NCBI GenBank assembly: GCA_002118135.1
Contig: BDIU01000013.1
Location: 434,001-498,000, forward strand
Length of the DNA: 64,000 bases
Source: Trebouxia sp. TZW2008
Lineage: Eukaryota; Chlorophyta; Trebouxiophyceae; Trebouxiales; Trebouxiaceae
Direction: 5' to 3'
Shown: positions 11,341-22,995 of the stretch, in pieces
Numbering within the stretch: position 1 is the first letter of the stretch
Layout of the letters: every line of letters starts with the position of its first letter
Translations under genes and position numbers: made by a program
Notes under the pieces: model-generated
Databases searched by the model: none
What the model saw: only the letters and a program-made list of their open reading frames with translations
What the model was told of the DNA's origin: nothing

Positions 11341-14300
11341 ATGCAAATTCGCCAGTATTTCAACGGTGTGACCCCGAGCACCTGCCCAGCGTCACATCGC
11401 AGCAAAACAGAAAAATACATCAGGCCTGAGCCTGGAAGCATTTGTAAACAATTTTCAGCTGCAGATGATGTAACTTTTGACCGCTGGTTTCCAGGCCTGC
11501 AGCGCAGCAACACTAACATAACAGCGCCAAGGTAAGGTGTCCTTGCTTCAAGAGTCTCAGCCAAGTCTTGAAACAGTCATGCGAACTCCTGAAAATCCAC
11601 CGTTGTTGCATAGTTGTACAGTAAATCGATTTGATCAAGCTTGAGTGCATTCAGCACATGACTCATCATCAATGTCTTTTCTGTCTCCAAGTCTTGCTGC
11701 AACTGAAACAACAGAGCAAGCATGAGGCATGACCATTTGCCATGTGTTGCAAGGATGCAGTGCAAACCTCATTTTGCAGTTGAAAATGCAAAAGCGTTCT
11801 TGTGCCCTTCTGGTAGCAATGCAAAGTTTCCCCCATGCTCTTCATGACTTCGACACTCATGATTCCAAAATGGCTTGTTGTGTGTGCAGATTGAGGGTGC
11901 TTTGTTTTCACAATGCTGGCAGTGCAGAAGACATGTTGACTAGTGAAGGCACAGGAGCCAGAAAGACACCAAGCCCCTTGCTGGTAAGCACCTTTGCAAG
12001 CAACATCACATGTCACAGGACAGACTGCCTTTCCAGTGTATGTTTGGGCAATTACCAGGTACAAAGGCTAGGGACAAATTCAGAGACAGTTGGCAGACAA
12101 CCGGTCACAAGGACGTTGCCTCCCTTCATGCACATTTCAAATGGTTCAGCTCAGCACAGGACCAAACTGGTTGGAGACAGTTGATCGCTCCATTATGTAC
12201 CTAGCTTGGCTTGCTGAGCCTGTCTAGCATAATCAGAATGAGAGAAGGAATATGGATCGGGCCTGCTTCATGTTATTCACTGCGTGTACAAGCGGTGACA
12301 TGCCGTGTTGGTTTATGCTGTTTGCCTGATGGCCAACTGAAACCTGGTAGGATGTATCAGGGCGCAAGTGCAGTGTCAGGCAGTGCTTGGATAGCTGTCT
12401 ATGTAAATGTGCTTAGAACAAGCCTGCCTGGCGAGACAGGACTTGGGCTACACACACCTAGCACATGTGCTAGAACGTGCAATGTTTGCTATTGTTGTTC
12501 TTGGTTAGCTGTCCGACAAAAGCGTTGAGCAAATTTTACAATGGGCGTGCAGATGGCTTCAGGAATGCCTGCGTCGCTGTGCATGTCTTGACAAACAGCT
12601 CAGGGCTGTTTGTCAGCAGCCCTCACAGGTGCCGCTAAGAGCAGTTTTGTAATCACGCATCAGTCACAATGTCAAACATTGCAGCATGTGTGCTTACAGG
12701 ACTGGTGCCGCAAGAATGACGCTGAGTGCCTGGCAGTACAGCTTCCAGGCAGGGGCACACGTGCCAAAGAGCCCTTCCTGCCTTCCACTCAGGAAGCTGC
12801 CAAGCAGCTACTGCCAGTTGTTGCCAGTCGGCTTCACAATACACCATACATTGTAAGGCTCTGCCTTCATGCTGCTGCCGCCAATTGCTCTGTTACTGCT
12901 GGAGTCAGGTGCATTGTGGCAGGATATGCCCTCCACCATCATGCCCATTACAGTTGCCAACTCAGCCCTTGCTAGACGCACTTTCTTTTGCTGAGTTTGG
13001 ATATATGCAGCTTGGCAATGCTAATTCTTGCAGGAAGCAACTCTGCAGGAGGGGCTGATTGTGACACACATGCTTCTGCTTGAATCAGCTACACATAGCT
13101 TTGGATTGAGAGCTGACTTGTCATGTCATTAGCTGCGTGACTTGTACAGTCTTTAATCTAGACTCATTCTCACCATTGCAATGCGCCCAAAGCTGTGAGC
13201 CAGGTGCTCAAAGATCATCTGAAGGCGCTGCACTTTATAGCACATGCATGGGCATCCTACAAATTGCTGTGTCATGCAAGCCAATCAGGATTGTCTTGTC
13301 CGCAGATTATAGCTCATAGCATGGGTGCGTGGGTGGCCTTTGAGTTCCTTTGTCATGCACATGCAATGGGGCTATCTATGCCCGTCAAACTGTTCCTATC
13401 AGCAATGCCGCAACCAACCTTACCTGTCAATGAAAGACCATGGAAACAGCAAGCCAACCTGGACGAGAAAGATTTTCAGGTGAGACCACTTTGGCTTGAG
13501 CAGGGAGCAACCATTGGACTTTGCTCCTGGACAGAAGTAATCAAGTTTAAATGTAACTGCTGTTGGCTTGCGCACGCTGCATGAGATTACAGCTTGCCAA
13601 GAATCTTGCTGCAGCACCACTTTGATTGCCAGACATTTAGAACAGCCCTGCTGCAGCAAGATGTGACCTGCCTTGATTGCCTTCGAACAGCAATTGCTAT
13701 ACCTACCTAGGGTACAGGTAACCAGGTCAGCACAGACGGGTGGCTTGAGCCAGGTCAGGGGCTTTTGTTTGCATGATGTCAACATGACAGAGATAAAAGA
13801 CGCTGTGTGACAATCTTGAATGACATGCAAGTTGTGGCGTGCAGGAAGAATGCAAACAATGGGACGTCAGCAGTGTCCTATTTTCACCTTCGCTGTGGCC
13901 CGCATATCACGCCATCATGCGCGCAGACTTCACCTTGTTTGATCAATACACCTTCACTCATCAAGGTGAGACCTGTTGACAATGTGTTCTGAGGTTTACC
14001 CATTTACGAGTTTCTCAGCTCATACAATGCAGCAGGGCTGCTCACTAGTGAGCTGCATGTGCTTCTGTAAAGCATGCTGCCAAACGTGGCACTTTGTCAG
14101 CACGGGTCTCAATATTGCAGCTTGTGCAGATGCGTTCAAGCTCAACATGTCTTCTGCATGCCAAGCTGTACACCGTTTTGCTCTTTGAAAGGACAGAGCG
14201 TCTGCCAGTCTCATGTTGAATGCAGTGGTTTTGTAAACAGCAACAACAGTTGACACCTTGCACCAAGCCCTCATTGAGCAGGTTTGACTAAATATATGAG

Positions 14301-14514
14301 CTATGCAGAGGAGCCACCATTTCAGTTCCCACTTACAACCTTCTATGGCACCCGCGACAGAAGGGTGAGCAAGCAAATGGTGCAAGATTGGCAGCACTTC
14401 ACAACAGGACCCTTCAATTGTACAGCCATTGATGGGAATCACTTATGGCCACTGGACAAGACTGCAAAAACGGTCTGGTTACAGCACATTGTGGATGATC
14501 TTGATGCACAATAG
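11341..14514 (+). CDS. Type II thioesterase (alpha/beta hydrolase, GrsT/TesA-like)
   Basis: Six exons in unbroken phase: 11341-11531, 11890-11983, 12700-12852, 13306-13479, 13845-13965, 14309-14514; about 312 residues. The N-terminal TE-II pattern is split over exons 1 and 2 (FDRWFP, then LRVLCFHNAGSAED in place of the usual LFCFPHAGG). It is followed by LAVQLPGRGTR, the nucleophile elbow AHSMGAWVAFE with the catalytic Ser, the Asp motif FYGTRDRRV, and the catalytic His in IDGNHLWP. Type II thioesterases remove mis-primed or stalled acyl groups from carrier proteins of polyketide, peptide or fatty-acid synthases. In algae the partner would be a large PKS or a fatty-acid carrier protein; none is in this window. 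The roughly 60-residue N-terminal extension could be a targeting sequence (inference). GHSMG is changed to AHSMG at the elbow. Confidence 0.9.
12589..12615. repeat. Small perfect hairpin in thioesterase intron 2
   Basis: tgacaaacagc and its exact complement gctgtttgtca are separated by five bases (tcagg). It is a short inverted repeat inside the intron, of unknown significance. Confidence 0.6.
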
Positions 14515-15316
14515 CAACCACGCAATGCCATCGAACACGACCAAGCAGTTCAAACGGCACATTTTCCTGCACCAACCCCACTTAAGCTTCAGCTATGTGG
14601 AGGCACAAAGGATTTACACATGATTTGAAACAATGAATCCCTAGCCAGCAATCACATGAGTACAATTGTTCAATACTCCTGCTGCCCAACAACATGATGC
14701 CTCTGTAAGTCCTGCACTGCCGTATGCTGTTAAGGAAATGATATGATAGGATGGCCTCCTGCTGCATTGTTAGGTCTGCTAGCTGCAAGTGTATCCTTAT
14801 GACAGGTGGCAATTAAATATAACAACTCAACTCACAACTGAGATGCTGCTGTTTGAACTGAGCTACAACAAAGCTCAACAGAAAGTAGCAACATGTCTCT
14901 GCTTTCAACTTGGGCACCCACATCTTGACAAAGCTCAACACTGCAGAAATTGCACGTGCTCTGGGTAAACATCACTACTGATCTCTGCTCATGGATCTTG
15001 CCATAGACCTGCTCATAGATCGGCCCATGAGACCTCCTCCAGTCACTGATGCACTCAGCGGGTGGATGTTCATCGTGGACTGCAATTCAAGACACACAGC
15101 TTCAGTTGTGAAGTTGCATCACTTTCATGAATTGGAACCTATGCACAGCAAAGTTTTGGCTGCTGATGCTCCTTGCATCCACTCATGCTAACGTGAGCAC
15201 ATGTATTGTACTGTTGAAAACAACGCTGCCTACTCAATCCGCAATCGGTCGTTAGTGCAACAGCAACACTCATGCGTCCTGCCCAGTCAGCAGGCCGTCC
15301 GTAAGGTTATATACAC
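14515..15316. other. Convergent intergenic region
   Basis: Lies between the 3' ends of the thioesterase and the SLC35F6-like gene. It has a short direct repeat, caaagctcaaca, near 14869 and 14929, and no coding sequence I can support. Confidence 0.5.
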
Positions 15317-18300
15317 TTAGACGCAATGCCTTGAAGCAAGGGAGTCACTGACCAGACACAGGCCGAGGTTGTAAGCGATGTTGGATTTAGTGATGAATTG
15401 TACCTTGAAGGAGGTGGGGGTACCCCTGACGGGCATGGGGCGGGTGGCTGCCGCTGTCCTGGACCCTGTCACTGGCATGGGAGCTGTATCACCTGTGCCA
15501 GACGTGAACAGACTCTTTCTGTTTGCCTGACACACAATTGCACGTGGAAAAAAACATATCTCCTGTCGAGGCCCTGCATTGTGTGCTGAACAAAGTAGAG
15601 CTCATGGTGAGAGTGTGGGGAGGCATGGACTGATGTTTTGATGTAGCTACATCCCACCGTCATGTTGCTTGACAGTGACTCATGGACAAGCTCTTCATCA
15701 ACTGAAATGCAACACATGGCAGATAACACGCATCACTTCACTGCTTTTCCATGCATTTCTTTTTCAGATTTGTTCTTTGCATTGATGTTTTTCCCTGCAG
15801 GCATGAGGCTGACCTGGGGTCAAGATAGAGGGCTGTGCCTCGCCCTCCTCAGCAGCCTGGGCCTCATACTCAAGGTGCTCCTTCTTGCTCTGCACCTCAT
15901 CCCCTCGGCTGTACACCAGCGTCCCGCTCACCAGCACCGCAAACCTACATGAACACAACACCACTCATCATCCTCAGCGTCAGCATCTCAGCTGTACACT
16001 GGCGTGCCACTCACTAGCACTTCATCTTTCAGCTGTACACCAATGTGCTGCTCACCACCGCCGCAAAGCTACACACCCACAAGAAACAAGCTTTGAAGGA
16101 GCAGTGTGCCAGCACAAAAGTGTTCTCATCACAATGTTGCGACTAATCTGAACTTGCAGGCATCAATAAGGGTTGCTGAGAACAGCATATTGCTGAACTG
16201 CTGTTGCCACAGTTGTGAATAGCTTACTCAACGATCGTGCAGCAAACATGCAATGATGCAAAGCTCTTTTGTGAACTTTAAGATCAGAGTGATAGCCAGC
16301 AGTGGTTTAGTCACCACCAAGGCAGACACAGATTGTGATGATGTCCATATGCCTTCAGCAAGTTCCTGAAAGTGCTGCATACACCTTAAGTCATGCAGAT
16401 GTAACCTGCCCTGCTACATGAGCTGCAAGCAGCAAAGAATTTACCCTAGGGCTTGGATCCAGGAGTATTTGCCCCACGACTCTCCAAGACTGCCAAATCC
16501 TAGAGGGGTGTACCATAGCAGCAGGTCCACCAGCCACACAAACAGCGTCCTGGTGGTCTCTAGCACAGTCCTAAACACCGCACCCAAGGCGCCTGCACAA
16601 CAATGCTGTTTTGAGATCACAGACAGCATGAAGTGAAACTGCAGCATGTGAAATGAAACGACATGTAAAGAGAGAAAACAGAATGAAATGAAGTGGAATG
16701 GAAGGGTGACCCAGGACAAGTAACTGAAATGGCCAATCATAACTATGTACACTTATGGTTGGCCATGTAAATCACGGATGCTAGACACATATTGCTGAGC
16801 ATCAACGAGGAGCACAGCAGAGTGGAGACCAGCTTCACAAATGACATCTGACTGCATCTGCTATTGATCTGATGCTACTACAGCTGCTATCATGACACAG
16901 ACATTGTTGCAATGCTGCCACACCAGATTGTGATGAGTATCATGAAAGTAAGGCAAGACCAACAAGCGCATGTGAGTCTTGGCAAATGACAGCGTGAATA
17001 TCAAATGAGCTGGCCAGCAGACATCTGGTGTGAATGTCCTGCTGCACTCAGCTTGACAATGTCCAAATCCTAAAGCCAAAAGGCTCAGCAACATGCAGGA
17101 CACGGTGGGAAGGGGTTCACCTGTGACGCACATGCCGGAGAAGTTGTACATGAGCAGCGCCACCATGTCGATTAGCAGCACAATGGCAATGGGCTTGGAG
17201 TGGAAGATCATCTGCACCACACAGCCAAAAAACTTGAGGGTCTTTTGAAATGTGCATGCTATGCAGCGACTGTGCTATGGTGCTCATCAAGCATTCAACC
17301 TTCAGTGTTGGTACAGCTTACACATCAGGTGTTGAGCTGATGCATCAAAGACGAGCCATCTATTCTGTTCAGTCTGAATGCAACAGCCCAATTCACGAAC
17401 AGATTGTGCATTGCCATGTGGTGGGGACCGCTTACATGCAGAGTTTCTGAGGAGTCTTCTTGCAGACCATCTCGATCACAACCCATGATAAGAGACACTA
17501 ATGCTCACATCATTGAATATTGACAAAGGAATGATGGCTCAGTAATGATGACTACACTAATTACTCAGAAGATGTCTGACTCGGGAATGCTGACATGCAG
17601 AGTTTCAAGGGAGTATTCATAAACGCCATCTCTGTCATGCTCGTTGATGAGGGACACCAGCCGCAGCAGCACACAGGTCAGACTATCATTATTGTTTCAG
17701 GATGAATCAGCCAGCGATTGGTGACGACGCAGGGATGCTTACATGCAGGGTTTCCAGAGAGTCCTCATGAAGGCCATCTCCGTCATGGCCCTTGATAAGG
17801 GACACAAGAGGCAGCAATACACAGATCATGGTGAGGCTGCCAAACACACCCTCATAACCCACAATCTTGAGGGGCTCAATGTGTAGATCTGCCATGAAGT
17901 AGTCCTCAAAGGTGATCTGCGCTGCTTGCACGCACTGCAGAGACAGCGCATGACGTTTGATGCAATTTGGCAGAGTACAAGACCTGACATTGCCATGAAT
18001 ACTCAAAACCACAAAGTGCACAATGCTCAGGCAGTTGGAGGCAATGAAGGCATTGCAATGCAGACATCGAGTGTAGACCTGCAACACGACAATGAGGCCC
18101 ATGCTCGGCAGCATCACGTGAGGAGATCACCGAACGCATTGAAAGCATTGCAGCACAGACAGACAATGAGTGATCACCGGCACTTGACTCTGAGATTGCC
18201 TTGATGTGGCAAGGCTTGCAGCATATAGCAGTGCCGGTGATATGCAAATGCTGACAATTTTGGCAAACCTGGGATGCGATGATGAGGCCCATGCCCAGCA

Positions 18301-20356
18301 GCATCTTCTGTGGAGAGATGTCATGAGTGGAGCTGCCCTCGCCCCCTAGCAAGCTGGAAGTGCCCACAAGCGTGATACCAGCCTGCCACAACAACATTTC
18401 TTTCAGCTGCTTGCCAGTGCATACGCTTGTACTGTTTGATCACAAGCATTGTACTTCAATGCAGCTGCTTAGCGTTAGGCATGATTGTGCTGTGCTGAGT
18501 CAAACGCCAATGTTGCCACTGCGGTTGATGATGGTGCTGAGGCATCCCAAGAAGTCATTGCAATGCCTTGCTTGAGCACAATTGCCTGCAATTCCATTTC
18601 CTTGTACTGTTGGCAGCGCAATGATATGCAATACTGTTTGAGTGTGGATTTGCATGCGGCTGTACGTGCCAGTTGAGCTGCGCAAAGCATGCACGGCTGC
18701 TGTAGAACTGCCCCAGGACAATGCTAAGCTTAAAAACACTACTGAATGATGTCACATGCGAGACGAGATGTTGGCACCCACATACACCTATCAAATGTTG
18801 CTCGCAGGTTTGGCCTTGCACTAGTGGTCTCACAGGTTGATATGCCAGGGACTCACCACACAGCACAGGATGCCCAAGAAGTGCATCCTGTTGAGGTTTC
18901 GGTTCAGGAAAGTGACAGCGAAGAGGGCGGCAAACAGCATCTCAGCTCCTCGCATCATCTGGTACACTGAGGCTGTCACAGATAGCAGCCCAATGTTCAT
19001 GAGTACGGTGGCTATGAGGTCGAAGAAGGTTGGGATGGCCAGCATGAAAATGTCCCTGGTGCTGTTGCCTCGCACCACTGGGGGTTCCTTGTCACCATCT
19101 GCCTGTGAAACACACACTGCTGCTTGACCCTTCAAACCACTTCATATGGACAGCAGCCTTATATGCATCAGTACGGTGGTTATGAGATGGCTATGAGGTC
19201 AAAGAAGGTTGGGATGGCCAGCATGAAGATCCCCCTTGTGCTGCTGCCGCGCACCACAGGCAGTTCCTTGTCACCGCCTGTCTGCAAACACAAAGTACTG
19301 CTCCATTGTGCACACTCTTTACTTTACTTTATGTGAACAAAAACAACAAGATGAAGATGCCTTTGATGCTGTGGCCTCGCCCTACAGGTGGCTCCTTGTC
19401 CGTCTGCTTGTGACGCAAAGTGGCATTTGATTACGCACATGACACTGAGCGTACATGACTCAGAAAATGGTGTGAATCTTTTGTCTATTGGGGCTGTTAA
19501 GCGAGACATGTTGTCTCAGTTACGCAACAAAAGCCAAGCAGGAGTCAATCCAGATACTCGATTTCCAAACACTGCACTTTTATATGCGATGGAAACAAGG
19601 AGCTTGAGTCCTCCTACATTTGCTTGATGCAGCACGAGTCATGGCATTCAGAGCAATCAAGCAAACAATAGCGCTTGCAAAGGTAGCGCACTGATTGCCA
19701 CGTTCCAGTGAGCTTGTGCTGGCATGCCCCACTGCAGCTATCCAAATAAACACATGAAGAGCAATACATGGCAGTTGTAAGGCGATTGACTGGTACAAGC
19801 GCAACTACCCACCATGCACCAGCCCGATGCTGATTGATGTAAGGCGTTGCGTTTGTTTGACATCAACAGAGTCCCGCCGCACTGCAAAAGACCAGAGCAA
19901 TGAAGTCGGAAATTCCCATAGGATAGATTAGCATACCAAGCTATCACTGTACAGGAGTGAATCCCGCATGTCGTCTGTAGACTGCAGAGCTGCCTTGGCC
20001 CTTTTGTTGTGCTGATGCTCTTCCCAATACGCCCACGGCAAGCAAAAGCTCATGCCCAGGAACATGACTGTGGTCATAGCCCATGGCTTTGTGAAGAAAT
20101 GCATGTGTCCTTGCCTGTCTGGGCCTTGCAGCTCATACACTGCCAGCAAACAATCACGGAGTCACATTCGATGTCAATGTTTGCATGCGACAGATGTTGC
20201 GAGTGGCGTGCACGACCTATTGCAAGCCAAAATAAGGCTGTCTGCAGCAGAGTTGCAGCAAACTGCACGAGTGGTACCTATTTTGGCGAAGAGGGATGTT
20301 GTGGTGCCAAACACCAACAACCCCGAAATGCTAAGACCTGTCTTCAGGCCAGACAT
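15317..20356 (-). CDS. SLC35F6-like drug/metabolite-superfamily transporter
   Basis: Nine exons in unbroken phase: 20278-20356, 19937-20139, 18857-19102, 18269-18382, 17743-17916, 17121-17211, 16445-16592, 15814-15944, 15317-15492; about 453 residues. It matches the SLC35F6 branch of the DMT superfamily: TTSLFAKI in TM1, FTKPWAMTTVMFLGMSFC in TM2, SVYQMMRGAEMLFAALFAV (the QM-RGA signature), the VGTSSLL helix, KIVGYEGVFGSL, MYNFSGMCVTG, TVLETTRTLFVWLVDLLL and FAVLVSGTLVYSRGD. About ten membrane helices are expected; the human relative is lysosomal or mitochondrial. The substrate is unknown. The C-terminal tail is polar. Exons 3, 4, 5 and 8 each have partial copies in the neighbouring introns. 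The 3'-most exon is supported by phase and splice site only. Confidence 0.92.
15985..16078 (-). repeat. Two echoes of SLC35F6-like exon 8
   Basis: Exon 8 starts FAVLVSGTLVYS (15944 downwards). Upstream in the intron, 16030-16075 reads (minus strand) as a near copy with its tag acceptor and the encoded series FAAVVSSTLVYS. A second, shorter copy at about 15990-16022 encodes VLVSGTPVYS. Both run into TGA or lose frame just after the copied segment. Confidence 0.75.
16731..16768. repeat. Short hairpin in SLC35F6-like intron 6
   Basis: atggccaatcataa and ttatggttggccat are complementary except at one position, with about ten bases between them. It lies in a purine-rich stretch of gaaatgaa-like units (16640-16710). 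Confidence 0.6.
17430..17700 (-). repeat. Two 3'-edge echoes of SLC35F6-like exon 5
   Basis: Exon 5 ends LVSLIKGHDGDGLHEDSLETLH followed by a gtaagc donor (17743). Downstream, minus-strand copies occur at about 17583-17690 (VSLINEHDRDGVYEYSLETLH) and about 17437-17505 (VSLIMGCDRDGLQEDSSETLH, again with gtaagc). The copied end, donor included, is preserved better than the 5' half, which is absent. Confidence 0.85.
18060..18145 (-). repeat. Echo of SLC35F6-like exon 4 3' edge
   Basis: Exon 4 ends KMLLGMGLIIASQ with its donor at 18268. A copy at about 18076-18130 encodes MLPSMGLIVVLQ followed by gtctac. It lies downstream of the source exon in the same intron and on the same strand. Confidence 0.75.
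19140..19412 (-). repeat. Two 5'-edge echoes of SLC35F6-like exon 3
   Basis: Exon 3 (18857-19102) begins ADGDKEPPVVRG. In the upstream intron a long copy at about 19140-19285 still encodes GGDKELPVVRGSSTRGIFMLA with its acceptor. A second copy at about 19362-19412 covers only the first 40 bases and is frameshifted. The long copy degenerates after FFDLIA. Confidence 0.85.
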
Positions 20357-20925
20357 GATACCGCCTGCTGTAGAGGCACAAAGATTGCAAACAGCAGCTC
20401 CGGCTGACTGTCGAGATAGAGATCAGGGATGGAGGCGGCGCCGATCTGTGCTTTGATGCGATGATTGCGCGCTGCGTTGCACGCGAGGGCTGACTTGCAA
20501 CGGCTTGGCGCGATGTATGCGATGCGATGTACGGCAAATGTGCATTGCAACTGCTGCAACTGCAACACATTCCATATTGACTAATCATAAGTAATCCACA
20601 TCATAGCCTGACAGGCATATCAATAGCCCATGTTGTCCCCTAACAGCTGCACAGCAGCAGGGTCTGCATGTTGGTTGCATTGAGGTCATGCCGATGCAAG
20701 TAAGTCCAGAGATCTGGAGTATTTACAGCATGTGCAAGCAGCAGAGTAAACTGGCATCGATTACTGTGATTCCAGGCAAGTCAGGTGCAACACACAGGCT
20801 GCACAAACCTCAGATCTTGTGCTGCAAAGACTAAAAATCCAGGGGAAAAAAGGGGAAAAAATCAGTGCTGAACATGGATGCTGACATGGACTTGAGTCAA
20901 CGAAAAAACTCCAGATTGTACAGCA
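20357..20925. other. Intergenic: promoter of SLC35F6-like gene, 3' region of hotdog gene
   Basis: Tandemly oriented minus-strand genes flank this 570-bp gap. It contains the SLC35F6-like promoter and the downstream region of the double-hotdog gene. No gene is supported here. Confidence 0.5.
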
Positions 20926-22529
20926 CTATAGCTTTGACCGAACATTTGGAAGGCCGCCAGCCAGAAACTTGACATGCGTGCCTCGAGCCGCCAGTCTTCC
21001 AGTCCGTTTTACCCTCAGATCAACAATAGCAGTAGCAGTTGACTTGCCAAGGTGGCTGACTCTAGCATCTACTTCACATTCCTCACCACCAGGAAGTTCA
21101 CTAAGGTAGTCTATGGAAATTTGCAGACTAACCCCTGAATGCTCATTAACAGTCATGATGGCTGCGGACCCAATGACATCCACCAGAGTTGCTGCAAGAG
21201 CACAAGCAAAAGCATGTTATAAACAAGCAAAATTGAGATGAATGCACATACTTCTGCACAATGATTCGTAATGGCTGTAGACCCAACGATGTCCACAAGA
21301 GTTGCTGCAACAACATAAGCACCACAATGTCATCATCATACATGCTTGCAAGTGACATTTTAGAACTCTGCTAGCTGCATACAAAAGCAATGTTATGAGT
21401 AAGAGAAACTTGTGACTGCTTTGCATGCATGAGCGCAACCACAGATGCCATGTGAATGCATCCAGGGGTCGAGCTGACAAGATTGATTGCACATCAGAAC
21501 TCAGGACTAGCATGTGGGCTTTACGGGATGCAGCATAGCAAATTCCAAGATGCTATCTTGAGAGTGCAGCAACAGAACCTGGTAGGGCATCTAGCGGCAG
21601 CCAGCAGGCAAATGTGTATTGGCATCAGAGGACAATAGGTTGTCTTTTCATGCTTCAACATGATTGGCAAGCTTGCAAGGAGACAGCACTCACCTATGCA
21701 GCCACCATGCAAGGTGCTGTAGCAATTCTGCACCCGCTTCTTCACAGGAAGCACGCACTTGACCTGCCCTCTGGATGCAGTGATGTCAGTCAGCCCGTGC
21801 AAGGCAGTGGTTTCGAAGTTCTGGGTTGCGTCTGGGTCAAAGCCTTCAAGGTAGTCTGTTGCCATACTTTCCATGAATTCTATTGCTCCATCAGGGCTAT
21901 TGGCTGCTTTGGGCGTGCCTTTTGGCAAATTCGCAGCTGATGTTTTTGCGTCAGGCATGGGTGGGATGAACTTGATGTGCGTGCCTCTAGCAGTGACTTT
22001 GCCGCTTGACTTGTTTCTGATTTCCACCTCAGCAAAAGCAAGTGTGCGGCCTGCTTTTGTGACTTGTGAGTCTACCTCACAATCCTGCCCTCCAGGAGTA
22101 GGGCTGAAGTAGTTCATTTCCATGTGCACGCTGACACCGCCATGGGGAGAGACTGAGACAACAGCTCCTGAGCTGACATGGTCTACCAGAGTTGCTGCAA
22201 AACATCCCAACCTCACCAGAAAGGGTTGAGACTGGTTCTCAGGATGCTTGGCAGGTCGAGATGGCGTCTGTAAGCCGTGAGCAATATGCAATTTCGCAAT
22301 CATAAAATGCTAGCTCACCTACGCAACCGCCGTGAAGAGTACCGAATCGGTTTTGGGCGCGCTTTTCCACCGGGAAGTCGCAGACCATGCGACCTGGAGT
22401 CGAACTTGTGATCTTGAGCCCGTGTAAGGCTGTAGTGGTGAAGTCGCCTGTGCTGTCGGGGCGGAAGCTGTCTGCATGCCACCTGGTGAGATCAGTCAAG
22501 AAGCTGATTGCTCGCTGCGGCGAGCCCAT
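20926..22529 (-). CDS. Tandem double-hotdog acyl-CoA thioesterase (ACOT13/THEM2-like)
   Basis: Three exons, in phase: 22319-22529, 21694-22194, 20926-21191; about 325 residues. The protein contains two complete 4HBT hotdog domains joined by a 30-40-residue linker (KTSAANLPKGTPKAANSP). Each repeats the ACOT13 layout: QNRFGTLHGGCVG then ATLVDHVSS and GVSVHMEMNY in domain 1; QNCYSTLHGGCIG then ATLVDVIGS and GVSLQISIDY in domain 2. By comparison with human THEM2, the Asn, Asp and Ser catalytic positions are kept in both. Typical ACOT13 proteins are about 140 residues with one domain, so this is a gene-internal duplication. Both domains use the same intron position and phase right after HGGC(V/I)G, which dates the duplication after the intron. 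Predicted to hydrolyse medium or long-chain acyl-CoA. Confidence 0.9.
21265..21325 (-). repeat. 5'-edge echo of hotdog exon 3
   Basis: Exon 3 opens ATLVDVIGSAAIMT after ttgcag (21191). About 110 bp upstream in the intron, the minus strand carries gttgcagcaactcttgtggacatcgttgggtc at about 21276-21308, encoding ATLVDIVGSTAIT before it decays. The acceptor is retained. Confidence 0.8.
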
Positions 22530-22995
22530 GGCTGAGCACGCGTTTCAACAGATGTAGTTGGTCAGTGCCGTTGCAAGCAATCCAACGAGAATGTTCAGCA
22601 ACACCAGTCGTATCGCAATGATATGCAGGCCTAGGTGCCCACCGCCGCGCTAACGGCCCCTGGACAGGCCAGCTCGGTCGGGTGATCCTTGTCACAATGG
22701 CGTAAAAGCGTACTGATTGTTAGTCATGCAGCCAGTCAGATTTACTAAGGGCTTGAGCCATGACTACAGCGCAAAGTCGGATATGAGTCGCAGCACAGTT
22801 TGCGGTCAACAGGGCCGGTGCCACAGAGCTGCCGTTTGGTACGCTGTCGGTAAATTTATGCTTGGCTCCAGAAAAGGCAGCTGCTCGGCCGTCTTGACTG
22901 TACTTGCTGAGCACCTGTGATGACGCTGCGCACGTTTGCTTGATACAGCTTGCGCTTTGAGGCATAAGACAGACAGTGTTGCGACAGTCAGCTTC
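22530..22995. promoter_or_regulatory. Divergent promoter: hotdog thioesterase / RUS protein
   Basis: 466 bp separate the two oppositely oriented start codons, so core promoters of both genes must lie here. I see no clear TATA box. The call rests on gene orientation only. Confidence 0.55.

Noticed and set aside
11007..11564. 185-codon minus-strand open frame
   Set aside because: Overlaps exon 1 of the thioesterase on the other strand and shows no domain.
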